Shown here: piece by piece, positions 40,256 through 51,777 of the stretch
How positions within the stretch are numbered: position 1 is the first letter of the stretch
How the letters are laid out: the number at the start of each line of letters is the position of its first letter
Assembly (NCBI RefSeq): GCF_002443255.2
Contig: NW_019211460.1
Span: 26,694,481-26,758,480 of the forward strand
From: Varroa destructor
Taxonomy: Eukaryota > Arthropoda > Arachnida > Mesostigmata > Varroidae
Length of the DNA stretch: 64,000 nt
Direction: 5' to 3'
Notes under the pieces: model-generated
Seen by the model: only the letters and a program-made list of their open reading frames with translations
Databases searched by the model: none
Told to the model about the DNA's origin: nothing
Translations under genes and position numbers: made by a program

Positions 40256-43054
40256 CCTTTATTCTTAGTCTTAGTCTGTGCAGGTACAGAGACAACGAAA
40301 AAACGGCCAGAATCTGCGGACAACATAGACCTGCTACCATCGTTTGTCCGCACAAGGCCTGCTTGTACCCACCTGAAAAGGCGAACCCAGGAACCCTACT
40401 ACAGCAACCAACTGCTGTTTATGAAATTCTCTGCGTCATACCAACGAACACATAGACGCCTATTAAACTGTTCTTCTTTTTATCTGTTGTTTTTGTTTTG
40501 CCCGGCGTGATTAGACCTTGTTAATGTCAAAGCACAACCCTAGAAAACACCATCAATGACGACAATTAGGTGACAATTAAGACCTCTAATGGAAATGCGG
40601 AAACGGCAGAATTCGAATTCCTGCATATGTTCAACCATACTAAAGATTCGTCAAAGGATCCGTCGGTGGTAACGGCGAGCGTCACCTATACGCAGCCACC
40701 CGCATTAGGCCCCAGGGGAAATCAGTAAACTCGATGAAAAGTAGGGAATACATACAAGAAAAAAGGACTGATCTTCCGCGAATATTGTGCGTTTTCCGAA
40801 CGACAACGGTAACCTCATCGAGACATTACTCCTTGGAAGCACAAGGTTCGTATAAGCTGTCAGTTGGCGATCTTTTGCTTAGCTAAGATTTCTACAGTCC
40901 AGTTGAGATCGCGTATGACAGCGCGCAATCAAACAAAATGGCCGCTTGTCTACGAAAACCGCTAAGAATCACAGAAACGCCGTGATGAGAGTAAGATTAG
41001 CGTTAGCACCGTTGCCGGCCGTCATTCAGCAGAGCCGTCCCCGGCATTATCGTGGCGGTAGCCGTCATCGAACCAGGGACGGCCGCATTCCTCATTTCCT
41101 TCATACGGCTGTCGTCGTTGTTGCCAATATTGCCTTCGTCGTCGTCGTCATCATCGTTTCGATCTTCGAAGCTTCTGAAAGCCCAAGCACAAAAAATAAG
41201 AGCAAATGCCCTAACTGGATGCTCTGAGAGTAAGCGAGCCGAAATGATGAAGACGCCACTGGCGTTCTGTCTCTCAGTCGATCGGCTGTTGTTCCTGTGG
41301 ACGTCGGATAGCAATTATTAAAATTGCCACTTGTAGGAAGACAAGCTTCTTATTCCTCCGAAACTGTCGAAGTTGCTACAGGTTTTCGGTCAGCACCTGT
41401 TTATCCTCTACGAGGAACGACGCTACCTTTTCGTTTTGAAATTCACCATGGATCATATGCGTAAACTTGTCGCACAAAAAAATAACAGTCTATTCTAAAA
41501 TCAACTTGACAGAGTGGTTTTTCTCAGACCAGCATCGACCTTGAAGGTAGCATTGGTATGTGTGGCAGGTAGTTGGGTAATAGGGTGAGTACAAATCAAT
41601 AGCGTGGCTGGCAACGTGCGTCGCTACCGCTACTGCTGTTGCTGCACAGTCTGAACTATAACAATCAATGACGATCATTAAAAAAGCCGGACTCGACAGA
41701 CGGTGTAGAACGAGCGGTAGAAGCCGCAAACGTATACATACATTTGGCCTATTCGCAACGCTTACAGACAGCGCACCTCAATTATTACCTGCTCATTGCT
41801 TGCCACACCCTTTACTATTCATCAGCAGCATTCGTTTCATGACGCTACGAAAGTCAGCGGTAGATAACTGGGTAAAGAGGTTCATGTTGACCATTACTGC
41901 ATCGCGCGACCGACATGTTAAACGTTGCAACAGATGAACGAAGCGACTGTGTCTCAGCATCAGCAGAGACAAGAGCGAGCTCGATTCTTTCTCTTAAACT
42001 CAAAAAAAAACGACGACGACGACCGGGGCGAGGGCGACGAGGACAACAACAAGGGCCCTGTGTGCGTCGGCCAACGGTGATGCTTCCTTTTAAAACCAAC
42101 CAGAGAAGCTGCGTCGAGGAGCAGGCCGGTCTGTCGCGGACCCATAGACTCTATCTTAAACAATTGAATGACTGCGTTCGTCTTGGCCAACAATGTCACT
42201 TTGTGGCACAGGCGACTTTGACGACGATCACAGCGGCGGAAGCGACAACAACGACGAATACCGGTGAAAACCGGTAGTAGTCTTCAAGCGCAAACTGCTA
42301 TATAATACAAGCTACTATATACAGTATGGGATGACTGGTTGACAACTCGACAGGTCGATAGATGTGTGCCGATGCTGCGGCTATCGACCGGCGTCGTTAT
42401 TTCGCGGCGGTCTCTTACAGCTGCGAAGTCGGCGTTGATGGTTGCTTCCTGATTTTTCCATCCTTGAGCTATTGGTCCCCTCCCGGGTGCCTGTTCTCGA
42501 TCTTCCTTTTCTCGATTTGCACCCTTGGCTTCTCCACGAGAGCTACGCTCTAGCGACGTTCGACGAGCAGACAGACGGATGGGTCCCATCAAGGAGAAAT
42601 CAACACCAGCGCTCTGTGATTTACTCTGCAGCAGCAGCAATGCAATCGGTATACGTTATACGCGACAGCCAGTTTTATCCGTCTACTATTGTCGCTGCTT
42701 GTTCACATAGGACAGCGTACCTGTGTATATTATTGCGTTTTATGCCTGAAAACGATTTTCTTATGTCTGTCTCTGTGGGTGTAAATGTGTGTGTAATTTT
42801 CGATAATGTGAGTACATGTTTCACGTTATATTCAGCGGGCTATTTGAGTAACGGAAACGTCGTACTAGCATTAACTAATGCTTAATATAAAATACAGTCG
42901 TCTAGACAGAGATCTTCGCTCAGCCTGTCGCCTTCAGATTTTGTTTCAATTTCGTATATACGCTGTATGCAAATGCATAAGGTAAGCTATCACAACCTCC
43001 ATCACCAGCAGGATCAGCACCAGCGCAGAAACGCCGCCAGCAGAAAAAAGACGT

Positions 43055-43064
43055 GCGTGGGGGT
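43055..43064 (+). promoter_or_regulatory. EGR-like site GCGTGGGGGT in klu intron
   Basis: Close to the EGR/WT1 consensus GCGTGGGNG, the site class expected for the three EGR-like fingers of klu. A second identical 10-mer lies 167 bases away in opposite orientation. Binding is inferred. Confidence 0.3.
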
Positions 43065-43230
43065 GTGTAGATCGAGATTGTAGTCTTGTAGAAAAGATAC
43101 GCTACAGGACGAATGTCACAGGACGGTACGACGACGGTAGAGCCTACTTACACAGATCGTCTTTCGTTCGCATGAACACCTACATTCATCGTTCCGTGTC
43201 GAGAATGGAACAAGACGTTCGCATGGATCT

Positions 43231-43240
43231 ACCCCCACGC
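43231..43240 (-). promoter_or_regulatory. EGR-like site GCGTGGGGGT, second inverted copy
   Basis: The plus strand reads ACCCCCACGC, the exact reverse complement of the site at 43055-43064. It lies in a locally C-rich stretch, so chance is possible. Confidence 0.3.
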
Positions 43241-43904
43241 CGCCACGCCACCCCCCTCAATTATACACATGCAGGGTGAAGAACACAGGGGGAGAAGGAA
43301 AGAGAACGGGCGAAAATGAAGCTTCACTACTGCTTACTGCAGGGAAGCCACCCTTTGTTCAGCTTCAGATGTTGCTTCGAAGATTCGTGGGAACATCGGT
43401 TCTGGCATCAGTAGATTCGAATCAGGGCTCCAGCCATCGGTCGAAAGAACAGCAGCGGCAACCTGGGCGTAAACGCTACTGCGCATTGTGGGCTCCTCCA
43501 CCACCGCCGCCGACCGGCTTCGAAACCGAGGACCTGTTCTATTACTCAATGAATGAACGTTGTGTGTAGAGGAATCGCGGAGGAGCAAGAAGCACCTTCG
43601 AAGAGAGCGGTAGAAAAGAAGCAAGAAGTAGGCGAAGCTCAGATAAACCCGTCGATCGCGATCGCTTCCATTTGAGGCCTCGTACTTGGCTGCCGCCGTT
43701 GCTGCCGCCTCCACCGTCAGCAACCTGCCAGACTCCAAACGAAGGATGGCTGTGATTCTGCACCGTGCGGCACTCATTCGTCCAGGTTACCAGGCTACGC
43801 GCTACGAGAAACGAGACCCGGTCTGCGAGTCCGCAACGCTGTTTTGCATTGTTAGCCCACTGTCTCAGTCTGAAAATGGCTGAGGCGGGTCAAGGGCTAC
43901 GTGA

Positions 43905-43990
43905 ACGACAACGGCAACGACAACAACAACGGCGGCGGCGCCGACGATGACGGCGACAATAACACCAACAGCAACAACAACACCAGCGGC
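43905..43990. repeat. interrupted CAA/CGG/GAC trinucleotide repeat in klu intron
   Basis: Mixed ACA, ACG, CGG and CAA units over about 85 bases, forming Gln/Arg/Asn-type chance frames on both strands. Confidence 0.8.
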
Positions 43991-46649
43991 AAAGAAGAGA
44001 ACTCGAATTGCCGAAAGAAAAAGCCACGAGAAACGGGCAGGACGAAGTAACCGAGTGTAAGAATGAAGAAATTGGCGCAGGGTACCCAGTGAGAATAGAA
44101 GAGAGTAGTGTGAGTGGAGCTGAGAATTGAGGCCCCATGAGGCTCAATCTCATGCTAAACGTTAGCAAACGAAGATACGAAGCTGGTGGCAGAACTCTTA
44201 GAGGCAGAGTTCGGAAGATGCTCTGCAAGAGATCAGTTGAGACAGCTGATCTGCATGGCGCCACTCTTTACCGCACTCACTCTTGCTATGTCTGTTACAT
44301 AGCCTGTAACCATGACAGTATTGAAACGATGGGCAGCTGGAGTTAGCCGGGGATTTGCTGTCTGTCCTCAAAGGGCAACACAAGAATACGTGAATGGTGG
44401 TGCTTACACAAGTGAGGGGCCGCCTTAGACGAATTATCGTGAACCGTCACCGCTTGAGTGAATCTCCTGCACTCCCACACACCACTCTCGTCGAATGGAG
44501 AGCTGCTACTGAAACATCCTCTGCTTTTTTGAGCAGTAACTTGTTCAATACAATTGATCCGCGCCTTTTTCAAGGCCTTGAGCAGGAGACTTAGTAGGAG
44601 GACACTCAGAGGTTACCCGGCAGGTGGCTTATCGTGGGAGTGGGGATACCGTCAGAACTTCCTAACATTCATAGAGTAACACCTAGAAATAGCAAATAAG
44701 AGGGAGGAATAAAGGCAAAGACATGAAAAAGCAACGAGTCATTTTTAAACCTAAACGACTTTAAAGCTCGTAAAAAGAAGAAATACAAAACATAATAATA
44801 TTTTACGAAGTTACTTCTGACCACTTTACATCTAACGTTCCTAAATTGGTGAGTAATACACCCCTGCGCTGTCTTGTCTCTGTCCTTAAATAGTATTTTT
44901 CGTTAGTCCTTAGTACACGACAATTGATCGGAATATACTGTCTAGTCGTAAGTCGTCACGAACGAAATTTAGATGAAAAGAAAATCGTATTCTCTAAATC
45001 GAATTGTCGACTGCGGCGCAATTGACGGCCAGCATTTTGCATCTAGAAAAAGACCTTTTTGATACAAAGCAAACGAACCCGTACGGAATTCGTAGTCGTG
45101 CGTTGCTGGCAACCCCGTTGAAGTTGCAGGCCAATGGTCCGTTGGTGAGGAAAACATACGCTCCGTCAGAGGGAGGCTGACCGTTATAGGATTAGCAGCG
45201 AACAGGCCACTCTACCAGGGTCGACCTTAATTGTCCTGCAATGGCGTTCACTGCGCCTCTGTACGCAAAACGCCATTACGGTCACCAACAAAAAGATGAC
45301 AGTGACGGCAATCTATGTGACTATGGAACGCAACAAGGTTTGACTAAACAACAGTATGACCGTAAAACAGAAACATTTAACATGAATGTTTCATATACTT
45401 ATATCAGGTACGCGCGTGCGCATGAATGAAGGTCTCTCCTCATCATCGCTTGCTATTCGTCTCTACTGGAAAATGAATCGACGACGCTGTCTCATCTTTA
45501 GGGGTCTTATAAAACGCATCTTATGCATATTGAAATAAAGATCACCTTTTTATCAAAACGTATACTCTCGAAGCATTGCACACTACCTTTAATCTTAGAA
45601 CACTGCAATAACCACAAACGACGATGAGATACAAGAGCAAAGACGCCAGCCATCAGACAGTTGCATTTTCAACCAGCCAGCCAAAGGCCAGTCAGTCTCT
45701 TTTGATATTACGTTAATCATTGGTCACCGCTATAGCGTCACACGGCATTCATTGGCCAAAGGGTTGAAGGCTATCTAGCTGTTTTGAGAGACGGAGAAAA
45801 ACATTTATACGGAAATGTGTGCAATAAACATCAGGTACTCATGAGTATGCGATTATCAATGTGTAGGTGGTGAAAGTACGAACTAGAAACAGAAGTCTGT
45901 AGCTAGGCTTGATGATTTCATGGTGTACCTCTTTCCCTGCAGACTAGTAAGGAAAAGAGCAACAACATTACCTATAACCCAATTTAATAAAGGCCTTCTC
46001 GAGTATTACTCGGCCATCATAATTCAAAAGGTTGGCTGAGACAGGACAGAGAAATTCACAGGTGGAAAGATTCAACACGCACACTCAGGCACGCATCGAA
46101 GTGGACACTAACGAAGGATTTCCTTAATAAAATTTCTTAGTCAGAGCAATTTCTAACAAACGTACAGATACAGAGAAGAACCTTTCGGTAACAGACGGGT
46201 CGGCGAGTCGTACCGATTCAGAGACAGAGACGAGTGCGACGGCAACTTTTGCCTAAGCTAAGAAGTGGGGAAGCAACAAGCGAAATGACAGCCTAGGCGA
46301 TACATCTTACATTATAGCAGATAGCAGTGGATAGAAAACAAACTGCATTCAACGCAGCCTGTACTAACGGGCACAAACAACAGCTGTTAAGTCGGTCACA
46401 GTTGATTGCCTGTCTCTTCTGTGTGAGCATAGTTGTGATTGTAAATTGCACCATTATCGTCAATGTCTTACAGTGACATGTGTAAAACCAAACAGGTGAT
46501 GCCTTGTTATTCAATGAAGTGCAAAACAGGAGCCATGCAGCACGTGCATACAGACTGACGTATGAACATTCAAGTACATCTATCTAAATTGCTCTATCTA
46601 CACAGATCACTCTCTGTTATGTTCCAGATCAGGTGTGAATACTACTTAC

Positions 46650-47066
46650 CGGAGGTGGCGCCGTCATCGTTGGGCTGGCCGTTCGCGTAATCGCCGTCGT
46701 CGATGTTAACATTGTCGTCGAGTGATTACTGAGTCGATCAACCACATCGTCGATTCTCATGCGTTTCCGCTTGAGTAGATGGGGAGTGTCCTTTACGTCG
46801 TCGTGAGCAGAGACGATGGTGGAGTGAATGCTGCCATGATGATGGTGATGGCCAAGGGCCGTTTGCGAGGTTGCCGACGATTTAAGGTCGGCCTTCAGGT
46901 CGTCAACGTTGTCCTTTTCGCAGCGACGCACCGTACTGGCAACCGTCATACTGAGCAGATCCGCCGAGCTAACGGCGCTCATCAGGTGCTGGCCGATTTG
47001 GCCGCCGAGGTGGCCACTGATGGTGGTTGGCGACAGGGGTACGTGCTGGTTCAGATCCAGCATCAT
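46650..47066 (-). CDS. klu: klumpfuss-like transcription factor, N-terminal coding exon
   Basis: This exon encodes residues 1-139 of the predicted klu protein. It opens with two consecutive ATG codons. The second has an A at -3 and so the better start context, giving MLDLNQHVPLSP. The upstream frame is open for 43 codons to a TAG at 47196-47198, so an upstream coding exon cannot be excluded. Visible features are a five-His run (residues 73-77), a basic patch KRKRMR (about 99-104) that looks like a nuclear localisation signal and is followed by IDDVVDRLS, and a Ser/Thr/Pro-rich tail ending TAPPP. The exon ends exactly at a codon boundary before a GTAAGT donor (GT at 46649-46648). Reading on past the donor gives only six more codons before a stop, which favours splicing. 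Linkage to the zinc-finger exon rests on strand, order and matching phase 0; it is inferred. I do not recognise a named domain in this part. Confidence 0.72.
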
Positions 47067-47723
47067 CAGATCACCATACGAACACCTCGTAGGCTGCCCA
47101 AAAGGCGGCGGGAGGCTTCGACAGCAGCGGGAATCGTCTGGGAATCGGCAACGACACCACTTCTGTGTGCTGCCTGAGTTGCCCCCTGTGTTGACCTAAT
47201 GGTAACCTGTTGCAGAAAGAGGACGACAAAGCAGAGGCGTTGATTGTAACGGTAGACGATCTAGCAAGTTCACTTTAGCGAACACGCATACCACCACTAA
47301 CAGGAGGTCGCCGCGCTACGCTGAACAAGACACCTTATCACTGATCCTGCAAGGCAATGTACGAGGCAACGCAACGGGAAACGGACAACACGAGGTTGTA
47401 ATAGTAGATCGACGCACAATAACGCACCAACAAGAACCACGTAACTGGAGACGTAAATCTCCTTCTAGTTGTGTCTGCAACACCGATACACCACCGATGC
47501 TATCTAGCTAATTGGCCGTGATCACAAAGACTGTCGTCGGTAGACAAAGCTAACAGAAGTAGTAATAAGATATTACTAGTATAAGATGAGATAATCAACG
47601 ACGTGGTTTTAGCACACATATATAATCCGCTAGGGCAGTTAGTTCCAGTTCGTACACAGTTCGTCTGATGTTGTCATCTTTTGCAACGCTGCAATAACAA
47701 TCATTGAACAACAACAACAACAA
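47067..47723 (-). other. klu 5' leader or upstream region, exact structure unresolved
   Basis: This is the sequence directly upstream of the first ATG on the minus strand. The reading frame is open from 47195 down to the ATG, and TAG sits at 47196-47198. Possible acceptor AGs occur there: TTTCTGCAACAG ending near 47208, and CCATTAG ending at 47196. The exon could therefore be preceded by a spliced 5' UTR or by another coding exon. Farther up are a weak TATATAT (about 47618-47624) and an AAC repeat (plus strand 47707-47723). I could not identify a transcription start. Confidence 0.3.
47707..47723. repeat. AAC repeat upstream of klu
   Basis: Nearly six perfect AAC units, about 640 bases upstream of the first ATG on the klu side. 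Confidence 0.85.
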
Positions 47724-50700
47724 TGAGGCGGTCACGACCTTCTCAGGTCAAGTAATTAGGTAACGGAGAGCTTAAACTAGTCAAATGAACAATATCGATC
47801 GGTCAATTATTAACAGCAGTGGCAGCTTGGCAACACGGGTCGAACCGAAAGCAGTACTGGCCCTTTTTTCACGCAAGTCTTAATTCTATTCTTCTGGGAC
47901 AAAAAGAGACGCCAATATCGTCTAGTGGGTTCACACCATCCACTAGCAGTATGTCTACTTCTCTTGAGCACGTGTTACTGTCTGAAGCCGGCAAACACGG
48001 CGCGACTGAGGTGTACCCGGACACCCTTTCCCAGGTGGGCGGGGCCTGAATGCGCGCGATTGCCAGCGAACAGGCTAGTGCTGGCGTTTTACTAGCAGCT
48101 AGACTCTGGTGAAGGCGGAGCATCTGGCACGAATAGGGAGGGACTCGCTGTCAGCGCGGGCGATTGGTGATCGGTTGCGCGAAATCGCCACCAGATGGAG
48201 CTGGTCGCCGATCCCGAGATTTCATCCAGCGCTGTTAAAAAATTATTTTTGAATTTTTTCGTACGTTACGCTACTAAACTATGCATGAGCGTTATAATAA
48301 AAAGTCAAAGAAACAACGACATTTCGTAGCGGCGGAAGACGGTTGCAACAGCTAATTTTTGCCCAACTGATTTCGATAGTAGAAACAAGACGATCTACAA
48401 CCTCCGACGCAATCAAAGGAAACCATGATAAAATGTAGGGCTAAAAGAAATGCTATAAGCGGACCGTTACTAATAGATGTCTGTGATTATTTAGAATCTG
48501 TTATCATATGTGCGAATTGACGCGTGGCGGTCTGCAATGTATATAGAAATGAAGTTCATCTTTATGGTAATGAAAGAGTTTTCTCTATGGTCAATTACCC
48601 TATTAGTAGTACGAGAAAGCAGGGTTATCTGTTTTGGATTCCGCTGAATGAAGTAAATAGATATTCTAAACTGTCGGCCCTAATTTAAATCTTTAGCGTG
48701 TTCGAGTATACCATCTTAACCATAACGCATTTGTGCAAGCAGACTAGACCGTTTTAAATCGCTGATATCTCATAAGCGGAAATGGTTTAATCTCCAGGCA
48801 ATATACGTATAGTAATTATATGCTAACGATCGCTCGACAGACGACGAGCAAGGGGTCTACGTCACTTATCAAAGTAAATTGATGCCATTGTAGAAATATG
48901 ACGTACGACACAGCGTTAGTTGAGCAAAAAAGTATTTCTATTCGTAACACATATGTTAGAAGCGTACACTTGTTTTTCCAAAATCATCAAGTACGTACAA
49001 AAAATGCTACAGAACTTTAAAGATGTTTTCGTACTAGCATTAATAATTGGCTTCTGATTTACAGCATTCAAATAAAAAAATCCATAGTGACGCAGCCCAA
49101 GTAGATCAATAACCCACAAACGGTTCGATCTGCTTTGTTGCCTACGTTACAAAGAGCTCATTATCAAACGACGTTCGAGCTACAAGTGTTTAGCTTTCAG
49201 TTGAACCCGAATTTACACAGAAAATTATGCCGCAAGTTACCTATCTTACTAGCCTCAAAAAATGAGCACCGACGAAGGAAGTAATTCACGAAGAAGATAA
49301 ATTATATAAATTGAAAAAGCACGAAAGTGACTTTTGTTAAGGTATTCCGTTGAATATTATGTTATATTTATTTATTTTAGTTTTTTTTTTCTAGTAATCT
49401 GGCAGACATTTACTCTGGACGGAACCAGATCCGCTAACTGCGAGAAAATGTCGCTCATAAAAGCATCGCGTCAACGAATCTGGTCGATCTTGAGACTATC
49501 ACTCAGTTCAAATCAACGTTCATCAATGGCCAGCAATCGTCTACATGAAAATGCAGATTACTGTTTGTAACAAACTATACTAGTCAGGAGATTACCTATA
49601 TGTTCCTATCTGAAATGTATTTTACGGTTGAAAAAATAAGCAATCTGATCGATATTGCGCCCTTAGCGTTTAGCTTGAATGACGGTTTGATACCATTAGT
49701 GGTGGCGCATGGTGCCTAATAAGCGTGTTCGTTACGATTTTGCGCGCGACGTCTCCTGACCCTTTTCTTTTGACTCGAAGGTGCCGGTTTAAAAATCACG
49801 GATACGCTTATAGCATATAAGTCGGTTGTTTAGCAACGATAAAATCGATAAGGAGGAGAACATGCAAATTTCATCGAGGCAAACCTATAATTTCTCCATC
49901 CACTGACCTCGAAAATAATTAGTGCACAAGGTCGAGCGCGTTGTTCAGTAAGGTGACCCACAATGCCATCAGAACACATCAGCTACACGCTGTTTGTCGA
50001 CAATAGGCTTTTCTTTTGAAATTGGCCCAGGTTTGCCATTCGTACCCTGTCGCCGGTGTGGCATAATTTCAATTTTCATCGAATACATTTCGGTTTTTAT
50101 TTCAGTCTGTGGCAGTCGACATCAACTAGCTACGAATGCGCTACCAGCCATCGTTCAAACGGCGAAAGGGGACTTCTTGTCAACTAATCACTTAGTCGAG
50201 ACGCGCGCCACCAGCGACAGGTGACGCATTTGTAAGTCAGGGCATTTGTGTGACCCTGCGGCTGCCAACAGCGTCTGCTGTAGTTGAGTGTTGTCGACAC
50301 TGACCAACAATGCCATAAAGAAGCATCAGTAAACTCAACGACGAGCGATACATTTACCGTGTCCGCCTTCGCGATATGAGTCGGGGAGAATGGAGGTCGT
50401 TCAGCATACATAGCTTAATTGCTATTTCGGAATCAATACGGTTTTTAATTTACTGAGAAGGCTGAGGGATGACGTTTTCACTGACGGCCGGATGACAGGC
50501 CAACAAGCGGCGTAAAGTCAAGTAGCGTAGATGCTGACTGTTCGATGCACATATCTATACAGAATAGGGTGATTAGGTCACTACGCAAGTGGCCTATTGC
50601 GGTCGGCCGTATCTTGAGCAGAAGGGATACAATTCACTATTTAACGAGTTGGCAACATCATTTTGGCGCAGTCGTTCTAGACATAGGAATCAGTAAGTTA

Positions 50701-51747
50701 CGTAAATTCGCGTTGGGAGTCATAGGGAAGTTTAGGAATAAGAAAATTGTTGCCTCTTTACGCCGGTAAACGATTGTCTTTATTAATTGCCGCTGTATTT
50801 TATTTACGTCCTGCACTAGCCTAAGTCCTGTTTCACTGACCTGACAGAACACACCCAACACAATGCTGCATCACTTACGTTTCTAGGCTGTACAGTTAAA
50901 TTCTAAGAACGCCTGAGGTATTTTGCGTCACTTCAAATGTATGTGTCTGATAAAAAATTAACTTGGGTTCAATACTGGTATACACACAACGATCAAGCTT
51001 CTGGTTGGAAGAGACCAGGGAGGCTGCTGTTTCGAGTTCTGCAAAAGATAGATAAATATAACATTTGTGTGAACAAAGAAGTTGGCTATCATATATACGC
51101 AGAGCATTATTCTAATGATAAACGATTCAGCATAAAGCAAACGACCGATAAAGCTATTTGTATGACCCGTCGGCGATTAACTAGACTTGGTTAGCGGCTA
51201 TACAAGATGGATTGGCACTCAACGAATCGACAAAGATAGATCGATAAAGCAGTAACGGCTCGCGTCGGATGTTCCGTTAGGGGTGGCAGTAAAGCACGCG
51301 CGGGTCTTTGTCCTGTCAGTCTTTTGTTGTCCAGCGATTTCACAGCACCACACTGTTACGGGACTCACAATTGCTAGCGCCTTCGACATTCGCTCATTGT
51401 GCTGTAGCTGTCGCTGCTCGGCGGCTAATGGTTTTATTAAGAGATTCTGTTGCTGACGCCGCAGCCGCTGTTGTTGTTCATGTTATCTCTACGTACTTCT
51501 GCTGTCGCTTTTGTTCGCTTCGCTGCCCACGCCACCGCAACGGCAGGAACAAAATGAAGAGGTAACGGATATCGGTGACGGTGTCGGGAGGGTAAAGCTC
51601 ACTCATCGTCGCTGTCGAGGGCGATGTCATCGTCGCTCACAGCGGCCACTGCCGCCTCCCCCTCAGCCGAACAACGAAGCGTATCGAGTCAACACAAGCT
51701 CCTACGCGGCCAGCAACTCTACGACCCGGTCGTCGTCATCAACAACG

Positions 51748-51777
51748 GCAGCAGCAGCAGCAGCAGCAGCAGCAGCG
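51748..51777. repeat. CAG trinucleotide repeat
   Basis: About ten uninterrupted GCA/CAG units. The surrounding Ser- and Ala-rich frames on both strands are caused by this tract. Confidence 0.92.

Larger units (their letters stand above)
35916..46649 (-). other. klu: klu intron (10.7 kb, phase 0)
   Basis: The intron runs from the donor GTAAGTAGT (minus strand, first base 46649) to the acceptor ATTTACAG (last base 35916). A TTAAT-containing branch-like sequence lies about 20 bases before the acceptor. The coding phase is 0 on both sides, so the two exons join without a frame change. An unseen phase-compatible exon inside the intron cannot be excluded. The content is non-coding: a 42-bp TA tract at 36065-36106, a GA tract at 40239-40255, CAA/CGG-type interrupted repeats at about 43905-43990, and two GCGTGGGGGT sites in opposite orientation (43055-43064 and 43231-43240). 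Open frames inside (for example minus strand 38046-38558) begin at non-ATG codons or are low complexity, and I found none convincing. Confidence 0.75.

Noticed and set aside
47618..47624. TATATAT on the minus strand as a klu TATA box
   Set aside because: A poor match to the TATA consensus, with no initiator 25-30 bases downstream. AT-rich DNA makes it common by chance.
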